The notes under the pieces: generated by a model
Seen by the model: only the letters and a program-made list of their open reading frames with translations
Told to the model about the DNA's origin: nothing
Database searches by the model: none
Translations under genes and position numbers: made by a program
Shown here: in pieces, positions 52,776 through 62,413 of the stretch
Layout: every line of letters starts with the position of its first letter
Numbering within the stretch: position 1 is the stretch's first letter
DNA from: Bacillus sp. FJAT-29814
GTDB taxonomy: Bacteria > Bacillota > Bacilli > Bacillales > Cytobacillaceae
Length of the DNA: 64,000 bases
Direction: 5' to 3'
Assembly (NCBI RefSeq): GCF_001510715.1
Contig: NZ_LMTJ01000004.1
Coordinates: 310,001 to 374,000, forward strand

Positions 52776-54374
52776 CTATACGGAAAGCTTAAGTAATTCA
52801 GCTTTTGCTTCGACTTTCCCTTCTATGACTGGGACAACATCAACATATTGATTGGTATTTGTAATTACTACAGGCGTTTTTACATCAAAGCCGGCGGCTT
52901 TAATTTTTTCAATGTCAAATTCAATGAGAGAATCTCCCGCCTTCACTTGATCCCATTGTTCCACATGAGTGGTGAAACATTGACCGTTTAAATTAATCGT
53001 ATCAACTCCAATATAAATTAAAATTTCCGCTCCATTCACAGATGTAATGCCAATGGCATGTCCGGTCGGAAATAGAGTGGTAACCGTTCCGTCAACGGGA
53101 GAGATCACTTCACCGTTTGTCGGTTCAATCGCAATTCCTTTACCTACCGTCTCAGTAGAAAACAACGGATCACAAATTTCGCTTAATGGAACAATTTCAC
53201 CGCTTAACGGGCTTAGAATGGTTTCTCCCTTTACATTGGCCAGTCCAAATTCTTTCACTGTTTTGGCAGAAACTACGTCATTTTTTCCTTCATATCCAAA
53301 GATTAGTGTCAGAACCATCCCGATGACTAACGCCGTTAAAGTACCTATTAAATATAGTCCGATTGGCGTAAATACAGGAATAGACAAAAAACTTGGCAGA
53401 GCAAATGCCGTCCCTTTTATCCCAAACGCCCCATTAATCGCTCCGCCAATGGCTCCGGCTAATGCCACATACACCATTGTTCGCTTGAAACGTACCAGGA
53501 TTCCGTATGTGATGATTTCTGTCGTACCTGCCAAGGCACCGGGTACAAGCCCGGACCCGGCCAAAGTTTTCAAATCTTTATCCCTCGTCCTAAAGAAAAC
53601 TCCCAGGCCCATCCCAATTTGGGCAAACGGGGCAGCCGCTACCATCGGGCTTATTGGATCACCGCCAGTTGCCAGGTTGGCAATCATGATGGGAACAACC
53701 GCCCAGTGAAGACCCAATATCGTCAGGAATGACCATGCCGCTCCCAGAACCGCTCCTGTTAAAATACCGCTTTTTGCACTTAAAAATTTAATGATGACGG
53801 CTAAGCCCCCGCCAACGTATGTACCGAATGGACCAAAGATCAGTACAGTCAAAGGAACAATAATTGCTAATGATATAAGCGGATTCACAAACATTTGCAA
53901 TTCTTTATAAATAACTTTTTTCAAAAATTTATCTAATAGTGAATAAATCGAAACGGCAATCAAAATGGGAAAGACGGTCGAAGAATAATTTGCCAATATA
54001 ACCGGAATCCCTAAAAATTCTACGTTTTGCGCTTTTGATGTCACTAAATTCGTATAATGCGGCTCTAAAAGTGCAGCACCGATTGCACCGCCAACATAGC
54101 CGTTGGCCCCGAGTTTAATTGCTAAAGTTATCCCGAGGAAAACCGGAAAGAAGTAAAAAATAGCATGTCCAGCTGCAGCTAAAATCGCATAGGTGGCACT
54201 TTTAGGAGATAACCATCCTACTGTCGTCAAAATCGATAATAAAGCTGAAATCAATCCTGACCCGGCAAGTACCCCTAAAATAGGCGCAAAACTTCCACTG
54301 ATTACCCCTAAAATTTTATTCATGACCGTTTCATTTTGTTCTATTGAAGCATTGCTTGTATGAATCGTATTCAC
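52776..54374 (-). CDS. PTS-derived IIC-IIA permease lacking IIB and the phospho-His of IIA
   Basis: This 532-residue protein has a beta-glucoside-type IIC membrane domain (about 17-365) and a C-terminal IIA domain (about 385-530). The usual N-terminal IIB domain of about 90 residues is absent; only some 17 residues precede the first helix. The IIA has GHAIGI intact, but the phosphorylated-His site reads ILIYIGVDT where functional domains have ILIHIG(I/L)DT; the codon is TAT, one base from CAT. The IIC GITEP motif reads GTTEI. It may work as a phosphorylation-independent carrier. The beta-glucuronidase gene lies just upstream, and that enzyme uses unphosphorylated substrate. GTG start with AAGGAGAAC upstream. 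Confidence 0.85.
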   Translation of the reverse strand: MNTIHTSNASIEQNETVMNKILGVISGSFAPILGVLAGSGLISALLSILTTVGWLSPKSATYAILAAAGHAIFYFFPVFLGITLAIKLGANGYVGGAIGAALLEPHYTNLVTSKAQNVEFLGIPVILANYSSTVFPILIAVSIYSLLDKFLKKVIYKELQMFVNPLISLAIIVPLTVLIFGPFGTYVGGGLAVIIKFLSAKSGILTGAVLGAAWSFLTILGLHWAVVPIMIANLATGGDPISPMVAAAPFAQIGMGLGVFFRTRDKDLKTLAGSGLVPGALAGTTEIITYGILVRFKRTMVYVALAGAIGGAINGAFGIKGTAFALPSFLSIPVFTPIGLYLIGTLTALVIGMVLTLIFGYEGKNDVVSAKTVKEFGLANVKGETILSPLSGEIVPLSEICDPLFSTETVGKGIAIEPTNGEVISPVDGTVTTLFPTGHAIGITSVNGAEILIYIGVDTINLNGQCFTTHVEQWDQVKAGDSLIEFDIEKIKAAGFDVKTPVVITNTNQYVDVVPVIEGKVEAKAELLKLSV

Positions 54375-54472
54375 TTTTTTGTTCTCCTTGGTTGAAATTT
54401 TTTAAATGCAGAAACCTGCTTTTATGATTTCCATTTTCTTGTTCCTATATTTGATAACTTAAAAAATCAATG

Positions 54473-54503
54473 GAAAAAGCCCTATCCGATTTTTGGATAG
54501 GGC
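54473..54503 (-). terminator. Terminator after uidA
   Basis: GCCCTATCC and GGATAGGGC form a perfect stem around a 7-base loop with CTTTTTCC following on the minus strand. It lies between uidA and the permease gene, so the latter needs read-through or its own promoter. Confidence 0.85.
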
Positions 54504-54530
54504 CAAGTTATATATTAGGATTTAAATCCT

Positions 54531-56345
54531 TTATTTTTTGTATCCTAGGTTTGGAATGTCATTCCAGCGCTGGCTTAGATAGCGCACGGTCATTTTTGGT
54601 TCTCTTGCACGGGTGAAGACTCCTTTTTTGTTGCCTTGAACGCGCATGATGCCGAATTTCGTTTGGAAATCGGCGAAGTTCCATAATTGTTCGCCTACAA
54701 AGTTAGGAATCTCATCGAATACCTTGCTGTTCATGCGGTAGTAATCTTCCTGGTATTCTTCACTGAACGGCTCGCCAAGTGCACTATGGAATCCGGCAAC
54801 CGTATCGGCACCATATTCGGTGTACATAATCGGTTTATCCGGGTATTTTTCCTGCCACTCTAACAGCTCTTGACGGGTCTTTTCTTCAGCCGTCTTCAAG
54901 TCGCCATGTTGCACATACCAGCCATAGTAGCGGTTTAAGGCAATCACATCAACTAGGTCTGTACATTTGTCAGCCCTTGGCGTTGCCATCATGATGCCAA
55001 CATACGTACATGGTCGCTTTTGTGGATCCAATTCGCGAGCCAGATTAAATAACGGTTCAAAATACTCGTGGGAACCTTTTGAATAAGTGGCTGCCTCGTT
55101 GGCAATTGACCACATGACAACACAAGCATGATTTTTATCGCGGTCGATCAGCTCGCGAATCACCTGTTGATGAGCCTCGGCTGTCTTCAACTTTTCCCAA
55201 GTATCGTCTTCAAAATCTCCGCCTTTTTCTAAAAGCGATACGTCAAAGGTGAAGGATAGCATTAATCCAACTGCCGGTGTTTCGTCAATAACAACAATTC
55301 CTTCACGGTCGCAAAGGCGCATCATTTCTTCGGAATATGGATAATGCGACGTCCGGAATGAATTGGCGCCCATGGCTTTCATCAAATTGATATCGTGCAC
55401 ATTATAGGCTTCGTCAAGTCCACGGCCTCGTACATACGTATCTTCATGCTTGCCAAAGCCTTTGAAGTAGAATGGTTTCCCATTGATTAAGAACTTGCCG
55501 CTCTTTACTTCTAGCTTGCGGACGCCAAACTTTTCTTCATACACATCTTCCACTTCACCATTATTGAGTCCTTCTACTTTCGCACTGTAGAGATACGCAT
55601 TGAGCGGCTGCCATAAATGGACGTTCTCAAGCGTAACATTTACTTCTGTTCCAGTAGTCTGAGCGACCGTTTTGCCTTGTTCGTCAAGAATTGTTACCCT
55701 CACTTCATCGAAATGTCCGCCAGTTTTAACAGAAACTTGAACATCTGCCTGCTGATTGGCTAAATCGACATTTGGAACAATCACAATATCTTCAATATAA
55801 TTCTTTGGTGTTGAATAAATTTTGACAGGACGATGCAATCCTGCGTAGTTAAAGAAGTCAAAATTCTCATCCACTTTACGGATGACTTTTCCACTTTCAT
55901 CTGTCGTTTCGCTATAATTTCCAACTGGCAATGTCGTATAATCCAAAAGATTGCTCACACGAACAGTTAAACGGTTTGCCCCCGGAATCAAGAATTTATT
56001 GATTTCAGCTTCAAATGGCATAAATCCGCCCTTATGATGGACAACAAACTCGCCGTTCACATACACCCATGCTTCATGAGTCGCAGAACCAAAGCGCAAT
56101 ACCAATCTTTCATCACGCAAGGCCTTGGCGATGGTAAATTCTGTTTCATACCAAACATAGCCACTATGCTTACGAATTTCTTGAGACACAGCTTGATCAT
56201 TAAACGACGCCGGAACCGCCATCGACTCACCCGTTGGCAACGGCTGGTTCACATCTATTTCTTTCACTTCATCATCCATCATAAATTTCCAAACACCACT
56301 TAGCTCCAATACAACTCGGCTATCCGTTGCAATAGGATATAACAT
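54531..56345 (-). CDS. uidA: Beta-glucuronidase (GH2)
   Basis: This 604-residue enzyme aligns with E. coli UidA along its length: the sugar-binding domain ([19 protein letters not shown]), the Ig-like domain, and the TIM barrel with [15 protein letters not shown], catalytic acid in WSIANEAAT, nucleophile in MYTEYGADT and the glucuronate-binding NKKGVFTR. No signal peptide, so it hydrolyses imported glucuronides in the cytoplasm. Released glucuronate would enter through UxaC. CTGGAGGAGAAAGC precedes the ATG. The divergent AraC-family gene is the likely activator. Confidence 0.94.
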   Translation of the reverse strand: MLYPIATDSRVVLELSGVWKFMMDDEVKEIDVNQPLPTGESMAVPASFNDQAVSQEIRKHSGYVWYETEFTIAKALRDERLVLRFGSATHEAWVYVNGEFVVHHKGGFMPFEAEINKFLIPGANRLTVRVSNLLDYTTLPVGNYSETTDESGKVIRKVDENFDFFNYAGLHRPVKIYSTPKNYIEDIVIVPNVDLANQQADVQVSVKTGGHFDEVRVTILDEQGKTVAQTTGTEVNVTLENVHLWQPLNAYLYSAKVEGLNNGEVEDVYEEKFGVRKLEVKSGKFLINGKPFYFKGFGKHEDTYVRGRGLDEAYNVHDINLMKAMGANSFRTSHYPYSEEMMRLCDREGIVVIDETPAVGLMLSFTFDVSLLEKGGDFEDDTWEKLKTAEAHQQVIRELIDRDKNHACVVMWSIANEAATYSKGSHEYFEPLFNLARELDPQKRPCTYVGIMMATPRADKCTDLVDVIALNRYYGWYVQHGDLKTAEEKTRQELLEWQEKYPDKPIMYTEYGADTVAGFHSALGEPFSEEYQEDYYRMNSKVFDEIPNFVGEQLWNFADFQTKFGIMRVQGNKKGVFTRAREPKMTVRYLSQRWNDIPNLGYKK

Positions 56346-56551
56346 TTGCTTTCTCCTCCAGTCATGTACAGAAAATACTAAGGTCTACCCATAGGCTTTG
56401 AGGAATTCATTTTGCCTATTCGCTATTATGTAAGGGCTTTAATTTTATTATAGGGAATCCGCTCTGGTAATAATCGTAATATTTTTACTAGATTCGTAAT
56501 TATATTGCTATTTTTTATTTTTCTATGTACATTAAAACGAGAGGAGTGATG

Positions 56552-57802
56552 ATGTTGGAAGGAAATTTTAACTATCAAGATTTTGTGAAAATCTGCAAAA
56601 TGGTCCACTCCATTACAAAAATTGATATACGCCTGCATAATCAGGATGGGGATACCCTGTTCCAACGGATAAACCATTATATCCCGGCAGTTTTACACCA
56701 GCCAGGCAATGAGGCTACAAAAATGAATGAAATCCTTCATAGCCTCCAAGCAAATCATTATTATCACCATATAAACACATTCGGTTTAGAGTACCTGGCC
56801 ATTGGCATTTGGCGGGGCCCATCTTTTTATGGCAGCATTCTTGCTGGTCCTTTTATTTCACATTTATCGGTCATTGAACTGTTACGGGATATTATTTCAA
56901 AAAACAATCTCCCGATCGGTGAACGTAAGCAATTGGAACAATTCTATCAATCCTTGCCGACTTTCAGTGAAACAGAGTATAAGAATATCGGGGAAATGCT
57001 GGTTAATCTTTGTGGTCATGATTTTATATATTCAGGTGCATTTTCCTCTGGTACACCGCTTCCCCCACTCAAACCAGCTCTGCAAAAGACAACTATTGAA
57101 GGAAGTAAGCATTTAATCGAATATAGATACGAGCACCAGAATAAATTGATGGATGCCATTACTAAAGGGGACAAGGCTGAGGTTCATCATTTAATCCATT
57201 CGATGACAGATTTTGTGGCGTTTTCCGACAGAGTGCCTGGAAGCCCGATTCGGTCCTCCAAGAATATTTCCTTTGTTTTCAATACCTTGTGCCGGGTCGC
57301 AGCTGAAAAAAGCGGCGTCCATCCTGTGTATCTCGATAATATTTCCGAACGGTTCGCCATTTTGATTGAGCGTGCGACCACGCTTTCCCAGTTAAAGAAG
57401 CTATTTGTGGTCATGGCCAATGAATATTGCGATCTTGTCGACACTTTTGCCACTGGCCATTACAGCCTAATGGTGAAAAACGCGCTGGATTATATTTTGC
57501 TCAATTTAGGCGGCCCATTGACCCTACAGTTGATTGCGGACGAAATTCACGTCAATCCTTCACACCTGTCACGGAAATTTAAAAGCGATACCGGGATGAC
57601 CGTGACCGAATTCATTAATCGCAAACGGGTGGAGGAGGCGAAATTATATTTACAACGAGGCAATAGTTCCATCACAGATGTTGCCTTTATGGTCGGATTT
57701 AATGACTTAAATTACTTTACTAAAGTATTCAAAAAAATCACCTCAATGACTCCATCTCATTATGTCAAAAGAAAATCCATTAACCTAAAAAACAACTCCT
57801 GA
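56552..57802 (+). CDS. AraC-family regulator of the glucuronide genes
   Basis: About 416 residues comprise an N-terminal ligand-binding region (about 1-170, with YLAIGIWRGPSFYGSILAGPF), a middle helical region and a C-terminal AraC double HTH (about 310-405; LQLIADEIHVNPSHLSRKF and VAFMVGFNDLNYFTKVFKK). The architecture resembles YSIRK/PocR-like AraC regulators. It diverges from uidA across about 200 bases, the typical position of a local activator. Start choice among adjacent ATGs is uncertain; AGGAG precedes them. Confidence 0.82.
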   Translation: MLEGNFNYQDFVKICKMVHSITKIDIRLHNQDGDTLFQRINHYIPAVLHQPGNEATKMNEILHSLQANHYYHHINTFGLEYLAIGIWRGPSFYGSILAGPFISHLSVIELLRDIISKNNLPIGERKQLEQFYQSLPTFSETEYKNIGEMLVNLCGHDFIYSGAFSSGTPLPPLKPALQKTTIEGSKHLIEYRYEHQNKLMDAITKGDKAEVHHLIHSMTDFVAFSDRVPGSPIRSSKNISFVFNTLCRVAAEKSGVHPVYLDNISERFAILIERATTLSQLKKLFVVMANEYCDLVDTFATGHYSLMVKNALDYILLNLGGPLTLQLIADEIHVNPSHLSRKFKSDTGMTVTEFINRKRVEEAKLYLQRGNSSITDVAFMVGFNDLNYFTKVFKKITSMTPSHYVKRKSINLKNNS

Positions 57803-57821
57803 ATAGATGGAGTTGTTTTTA
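57788..57821 (+). terminator. Terminator after the AraC gene
   Basis: AAACAACTCC/GGAGTTGTTT stem with a 9-base loop and a T run; A-rich upstream flank suggests it also serves the convergent LysR gene. Confidence 0.85.
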
Positions 57822-57851
57822 TCATCATTTATTTTATCAATTGCCCGGTCC

Positions 57852-58745
57852 CTATTTTTCATGGTGCTTCTGCAATCCTAATGATTCAATAAAATTCACA
57901 AAGACCTTCACGACATTCCATTCCATAGATTCCTTGTGGTAATACATCCACGTTCTGCGTAATATTGGATTTCCATTTTGGTCAGTCAAATCGTATTTTT
58001 TTAATTCCTTTATATCCTTAAGCATTCTGCTGGACATAATCCCATAGCCCAATCCATTAATAACCATTTCCTTGCAAGTATCGACCTGATCTACTTCAAT
58101 GCTGATAAGTGGCGGCTGGGTATAGTTTTCGGCCCACCAATTGTCAATTAATGAATTTAATAAGTAATCGCCGCTATAGTCAATTCTGGGGAGATTAGGC
58201 AAATCCGCTATATCAATTTCCTCCCGCGACGTAACAGATACTGTTTCTTCAAATAATAAATGTTTCTGCAGTCCCCTATCACTATAGTCGCCTCGAATAA
58301 AACCGATATGAACATCCTTATTGTGTATAAAATGAGTTACATCTTTACTCCAGCCGGTAATCACTTTAAATTCAACATGAGGATATTGGTCTTTAAATAA
58401 TTTTAAGATATAGGGAAGCTCATGATTCGCGAAAAAGTTAGATACACCTAATTTCAATGTTCCCGCAACTTTATTACCGGACATCTGACTCATATTCCGA
58501 ACATGCTCCTTTATATCATTAAATTGAGCAAGGATATCGTCGGCACAATGAACAAGATATTCTCCTTGCGGGGTAAAATGGACCCCTCTGCTTTCACGGG
58601 TTACAATTTTGACACCCAATTCCTCCTGCATGTTCTTTAAACGGTTCGTTAGTGCCGGCTGGGTAATAAACAAAAGTCGGGCTGCTTTCGATATGTTCTT
58701 CTGACCATAGAGGACCTTCAGTATTTCCCAATCACGATAATCCAC
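57852..58745 (-). CDS. LysR-family regulator
   Basis: This 297-residue LTTR has the N-terminal HTH (NISKAARLLFITQPALTNRL, then GVKIVTRESRG) and a substrate-binding-like effector domain. A GTG start at 58745 follows GGGGGTGG. It is divergent from a 52-residue ORF at 58969, which may be its target. The effector is unknown. Confidence 0.85.
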   Translation of the reverse strand: MDYRDWEILKVLYGQKNISKAARLLFITQPALTNRLKNMQEELGVKIVTRESRGVHFTPQGEYLVHCADDILAQFNDIKEHVRNMSQMSGNKVAGTLKLGVSNFFANHELPYILKLFKDQYPHVEFKVITGWSKDVTHFIHNKDVHIGFIRGDYSDRGLQKHLLFEETVSVTSREEIDIADLPNLPRIDYSGDYLLNSLIDNWWAENYTQPPLISIEVDQVDTCKEMVINGLGYGIMSSRMLKDIKELKKYDLTDQNGNPILRRTWMYYHKESMEWNVVKVFVNFIESLGLQKHHEK

Positions 58746-58968
58746 AATCCACCCCCAAAATATCCCATATAAAAGTTTTTTATATCATATTATATTTTTT
58801 TTGCATTTTATTTATTTCCATTATTGCATTATGATTGGTCTGTAGCAATTTATAATTACTTCCTTAAACCTTCGATTGAGACCTTATCAAGACAAGGTTT
58901 TACAGGGAAAATTAATAGAAGTCTCTGTCTGCAGGACAGAATTAACTAATAAAGGAAGATGAATTTTA
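58746..58968. promoter_or_regulatory. Intergenic region between lysR-type gene and small ORF
   Basis: It contains an ATTGC...GCAAT inverted pair (58823-58849) suitable for a LysR site and a TCTGTC/GACAGA hairpin just before the small ORF. No promoter is certain. Confidence 0.35.
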
Positions 58969-59127
58969 ATGTGGGTCATCACTCGTTATTTAGATTCAAC
59001 CATTTCTATGTTTGAATTTAACACCGAACAAGAAGCAAGAGAGTCTCTCAAAGACATGAAGGGCTATAAAATTCTTTCAGAAGTTGTATACTTCAATGAT
59101 CCTTGTTTTCAGCAGGAATTAAATTAG
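58969..59127 (+). CDS. 52-residue protein, unknown
   Basis: ATG at 58969 follows AAAGGAAGATG and opens a 52-codon frame (MWVITRYLDSTISMFEFNTE... ending FQQELN), closed by TAG and followed ten bases later by a strong terminator. The sequence has a beta-alpha-beta-like pattern with a conserved-looking aromatic start, soluble, one Cys. Similar short Bacillus proteins with FEF(D/N)TEQEA segments exist in memory, but the family is not named here. Ribosome-binding site and dedicated terminator make it a real gene. Confidence 0.7.
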   Translation: MWVITRYLDSTISMFEFNTEQEARESLKDMKGYKILSEVVYFNDPCFQQELN

Positions 59128-59137
59128 AACGGTTACC

Positions 59138-59172
59138 AAAAGCCAATGTTTTTTTGAACATTGGCTTTTTCC
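59138..59172 (+). terminator. Terminator after the 52-residue ORF
   Basis: AAAAGCCAATGTT (59138-59150) pairs with AACATTGGCTTTT (59157-59169), followed by T. Probably bidirectional, as the MBL gene converges from the right. Confidence 0.88.
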
Positions 59173-59175
59173 GTT

Positions 59176-59976
59176 TTAACGGCTTTCTTCTATATAATCA
59201 ATTAATTTCAAAACATCCTTTTTTGTTCCCACTGGCCCATGGCCAGGAACAGCCTTTTCAAATTCGAGGTCTATGACGTTTCTTAAAATATCTGCCAACC
59301 CCTCGGGGTTAGACTCCTCAAAAAACGTTGGCGGGCTGCCGACAAAAAGCAAATCCCCCATAAATAATACCATCTCTTCCGGAATATAAAGCATGGCATC
59401 ACAATAGGAATGGCCCCCTCCCAAGGTAAACAGTTTGGCGCTCCTTTTCGTGCCGTAAAAGGTTAGTTCTTCTTTAAATGTTACCTGTGGCAAGGTTAAC
59501 TTTAGCGTTGGCAAGGAACGTTCTACTTCTGTTAAGAAGCTGATTTTCTGTTCAATCTCCAAATTTCTATTTCTACTAAACTCTTCTTTTAATGAAACAA
59601 TATAATCTGCAAGCTCCTTTATCCCCAGTTTTTGCTTCTCTATTCGGTCCGGATGAATATCGCGCATTTTTTCATAGGTTATTTGACTGGAGATCATCGT
59701 GCTCCCCTTAAAAACCTGATTACCCCGGATATGATCGCCGTGGAAATGGCTATTGACGACCCATGTGATGGGCGAGGCCGTTACCGTTTCCACTGCCCTT
59801 TTCAAGTCTTCTGCGGCCTGGGGTGTATTAAATGTATCAAATACGATCGTTTGATTGCCCAAATCTACAAAGCCCGCATTCGCGACTGCACCGCCGCCCT
59901 CCTTTGCAATTGCCGCATAAATTCCCTGACTGACTTTTTCTAGTTTAAAATGTTTGCTGGAAAATTCACCGTTCAT
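59176..59976 (-). CDS. Metallo-beta-lactamase-fold hydrolase
   Basis: This 266-residue MBL-superfamily protein has the metal motif NSHFHGDHIRGN, a second ligand in GGGHSYCDAML and late PGHGPVG. The start at 59976 is chosen for GGAGGAGAG just upstream; a longer in-frame start has none. The family includes glyoxalase II, quorum-lactone and beta-lactam hydrolases; substrate is unclear. The divergent ArsR-type regulator may control it. Confidence 0.82.
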   Translation of the reverse strand: MNGEFSSKHFKLEKVSQGIYAAIAKEGGGAVANAGFVDLGNQTIVFDTFNTPQAAEDLKRAVETVTASPITWVVNSHFHGDHIRGNQVFKGSTMISSQITYEKMRDIHPDRIEKQKLGIKELADYIVSLKEEFSRNRNLEIEQKISFLTEVERSLPTLKLTLPQVTFKEELTFYGTKRSAKLFTLGGGHSYCDAMLYIPEEMVLFMGDLLFVGSPPTFFEESNPEGLADILRNVIDLEFEKAVPGHGPVGTKKDVLKLIDYIEESR

Positions 59977-60095
59977 CGGAATCTCTCCTCCTTTTACTAA
60001 AAACCCACTTGGTTTGTTATATATTCCCATTATATAATAGCCATAGTAACTAGAATACTTATTGAGCAAAGAGTAAATCAGTTGGGGGAAGAACC

Positions 60096-61199
60096 ATGTC
60101 TTTTTCCTTGTATGTATCGAATCTGTCACCTGAACAGGTGGCTTTTAGTTATTCTGCCGCCCATGAAACGATGATGGCCCTTCATGTGTTTCATGATTGT
60201 ACACACCATCCTCTCCATATCCCATGGGTCATTAACGCTAGAAGGAAAATCAATTCAACCTTGAAACAAGAAATAGAAGCCTTTAGCTTTTTATATCAAA
60301 GGCCTGTGGTGACATTCTGGGCCATGCAGGGTCATTCTGCATTTCAATCATTTGAACAAGGTATTACTGAACTCAGTTCCAGCCCTGTCGATTTTTTCTG
60401 CCATACCATTGTAGAAACGATTTTTCGTCGAAAAGGAATACCCACCGGACTAATGAATAACAGGCAGTTGCAACAGGATTTTACTGGCGTGGCCTGTCAT
60501 TGTTATCCGGAATCCAAGGAAGTGATTCTTGCCTTGGTGGAAAACCCAGAACCCATTCGGCAACGATTTATCAACATGCTGGAGGATTTCTGGCGTATTT
60601 GTGTAAAAAGTGACTGGAATATGATTGAAGAGCTTTTTTTAAAAGATATTGCCATACGTGGCAGAAAGCTGATAGACGAGGGGATATTACAGCTGCTGAA
60701 CAGCCTTTCGCAGGAAATTGACATTGATCCGCTGAAGAACAAGGCGGCCATCAGAAGAATTTCAAAACAGGATATTTATTTTGATCAAGAGGGTCAATTG
60801 CTGTTAACGCCTTCCTATTTCGCATGGCCCCATTTATTTGTCAATCTGCATCCGATTATCGGAATTAATTACTCCATTATGGAAAACCGGCATGCTGCAG
60901 CAAGACCCATGCCACCGGAAGATTTATTAAAGTTTCTCAGCACTTTGGGGGATTTTAGCCGGCTACAGATCGTCAAATATTTAGCGCAAAAGCCACGATC
61001 AACCAGGGAATTGGCGGGGTTAATGGGTATGACAGAGGGAGCCATATCAAAACACATAAAATTGCTCAAGGATGCTGGTCTAGTAGCTTCCAAACGTGAA
61101 AGTTACTATGTATTTTATCATTTGCTCGATAAACCGTTCCGTGAGTTTCCCCAAGGATTGGCGGAATACATGAAGGGAAGCTTCATTACTCGAGACTAA
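60096..61199 (+). CDS. ArsR-type winged-helix regulator with long N-terminal domain (DUF5937-like)
   Basis: This 367-residue protein has an N-terminal domain of about 270 residues, helical, without known catalytic residues, and a C-terminal HTH (about 285-350: LGDFSRLQIVKYLAQKPRSTRELAGL... EGAISKHIKLLKDAGLV) of the ArsR/HTH_20 class. The arrangement matches regulators listed with DUF5937. GGGGGAAG precedes the ATG. It is divergent from the MBL-fold gene. Confidence 0.78.
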   Translation: MSFSLYVSNLSPEQVAFSYSAAHETMMALHVFHDCTHHPLHIPWVINARRKINSTLKQEIEAFSFLYQRPVVTFWAMQGHSAFQSFEQGITELSSSPVDFFCHTIVETIFRRKGIPTGLMNNRQLQQDFTGVACHCYPESKEVILALVENPEPIRQRFINMLEDFWRICVKSDWNMIEELFLKDIAIRGRKLIDEGILQLLNSLSQEIDIDPLKNKAAIRRISKQDIYFDQEGQLLLTPSYFAWPHLFVNLHPIIGINYSIMENRHAAARPMPPEDLLKFLSTLGDFSRLQIVKYLAQKPRSTRELAGLMGMTEGAISKHIKLLKDAGLVASKRESYYVFYHLLDKPFREFPQGLAEYMKGSFITRD

Positions 61200-61207
61200 A
61201 AAACTTA

Positions 61208-61244
61208 AACATAAAAAGGAGCGGCCAGTTTCTCTTTTTATGTT
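61208..61244. terminator. Terminator between convergent regulator genes
   Basis: AACATAAAAAGGAG pairs with CTCTTTTTATGTT around a 10-base loop; A/T-rich arms act on both strands between the ArsR-type and MerR-type genes. Confidence 0.7.
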
Positions 61245-61265
61245 CCTTCGTATTTTCAAGACGTC

Positions 61266-62168
61266 TTATTTTAAAATATCCTCAATGGAATTGGTCACAC
61301 GAATGGCCCTTAGTTTATAGTCAGGGAGATATGTGATTCCTCCTTGGCCGCCAAGGTAGAAAGTTATATCCGTTTGCTTTTCAGCAAATTGGTCCAATCT
61401 CTGCAACAATTGAGGGTCTGTTTCAAACGGTATGGTGGTTGTAGCTGACAATAAAACCACATCTGGCTTTAATTTTTCTGCTAATGATTCAATCGCTCCT
61501 GGGGCAGGAGAAGCTCCAATTAACTGGGTTTTCCATCCCTTCATCATGAATTGCAATAGGACCAGATGCATTGCTACTTCATGATGTTCATATGGTAAGC
61601 ATGCCCCGACAACGAATGGGGCATTTTTCCGATATTGATAATTTCGTCGGATTTGAACCAATAAGTCCCTTACAGCCAGACTCGAAACCGATTCCTGGTA
61701 TTCATCCCACTCATGATTCTCCCACTTTAACCCTACTTCTTTTAAAAAAGGAACCACTACATGCGTTAAAAAACGCTCCAGTCCCATATGATGATATGCT
61801 TCATTTAAGATTAAATTTAATTCTATTTCATCACAATGCCTGCCCTTTTCTAGAAGCAGAAAGACATATTCATTCCATTGCTCATCATAGGGTAATTTAC
61901 CCGGTTGCACCGGTATTTCGAGGTCTTCAACTAGCTCTTTTGCAAGAAGGACAGCTTGTTTAAGAGGATAGCCTTGCTCTGAAAGAAATTTGACTTTTAA
62001 AAGCTTTTTGACATCCTGATTATTATATATTCTATAACCATTATCCAACCGCTTCGGCTGAATAAACTCATAACGTTCTTCCCATTTTCTAATCACTTGT
62101 TTCGATAATCCAGTTATATCTGCAACTTGTTGTATCGTAAATAATCCATTCTGATCCGATTCCATCAT
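61266..62168 (-). CDS. MerR-family regulator with B12-binding-like domain (CarH/LitR-like)
   Basis: This 300-residue regulator has an N-terminal MerR HTH (about 9-75; FTIQQVADITGLSKQVIRKWEERY), a helical-bundle domain (about 95-175) and a Rossmann-like B12-binding domain (about 180-300; ACLPYEHHEVAMHL, GWKTQLIGASPAPG, VVLLSATTT). This is the CarH/LitR architecture, which senses light with adenosylcobalamin. The His above is kept, but the helical-bundle W-x9-EH site reads W...EYQESV, lacking the His. It may bind B12 altered or not at all. Divergent from an ABC exporter; TGTACA repeats lie between. Confidence 0.83.
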   Translation of the reverse strand: MMESDQNGLFTIQQVADITGLSKQVIRKWEERYEFIQPKRLDNGYRIYNNQDVKKLLKVKFLSEQGYPLKQAVLLAKELVEDLEIPVQPGKLPYDEQWNEYVFLLLEKGRHCDEIELNLILNEAYHHMGLERFLTHVVVPFLKEVGLKWENHEWDEYQESVSSLAVRDLLVQIRRNYQYRKNAPFVVGACLPYEHHEVAMHLVLLQFMMKGWKTQLIGASPAPGAIESLAEKLKPDVVLLSATTTIPFETDPQLLQRLDQFAEKQTDITFYLGGQGGITYLPDYKLRAIRVTNSIEDILK

Positions 62169-62235
62169 CTATTTCATCTCCTTAATCCTCTGTCCAATCT
62201 CTGTAGATACATTCAGTATAATAATCATCATGATT

Positions 62236-62278
62236 TTGTACAACATTCCTCCGAAAACATTGTACACAATATTGTATG
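62236..62278. promoter_or_regulatory. TTGTACA direct repeats (candidate CarH/LitR-type operator)
   Basis: TTGTACA occurs at 62236-62242 and 62260-62266, and TTGTATG at 62272-62278, giving spacings of 24 and 12 bases on the same strand. CarH/CarA/LitR regulators bind clustered TGTACA-like repeats. The site lies between the divergent MerR/B12 gene and the exporter permease gene. Confidence 0.6.
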
Positions 62279-62413
62279 ATAACCTTACTATTTAAAAAGT
62301 ATTTTTGTCTATTGTTTATCATTTAAGGTTATACAGATGCTTGACAAAGGAATATGTCCCCATTCATAATCAACTATAAGTCTAATAATTTAATTTCAGA
62401 ATGGAGTGACAAA

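Noticed and set aside
52776..54374. Possibility that a IIB domain was lost to a frameshift upstream
   Set aside because: The 156 bases before the GTG start contain the uidA terminator and no IIB-like coding in any frame, so the protein is short by design or by an old deletion.
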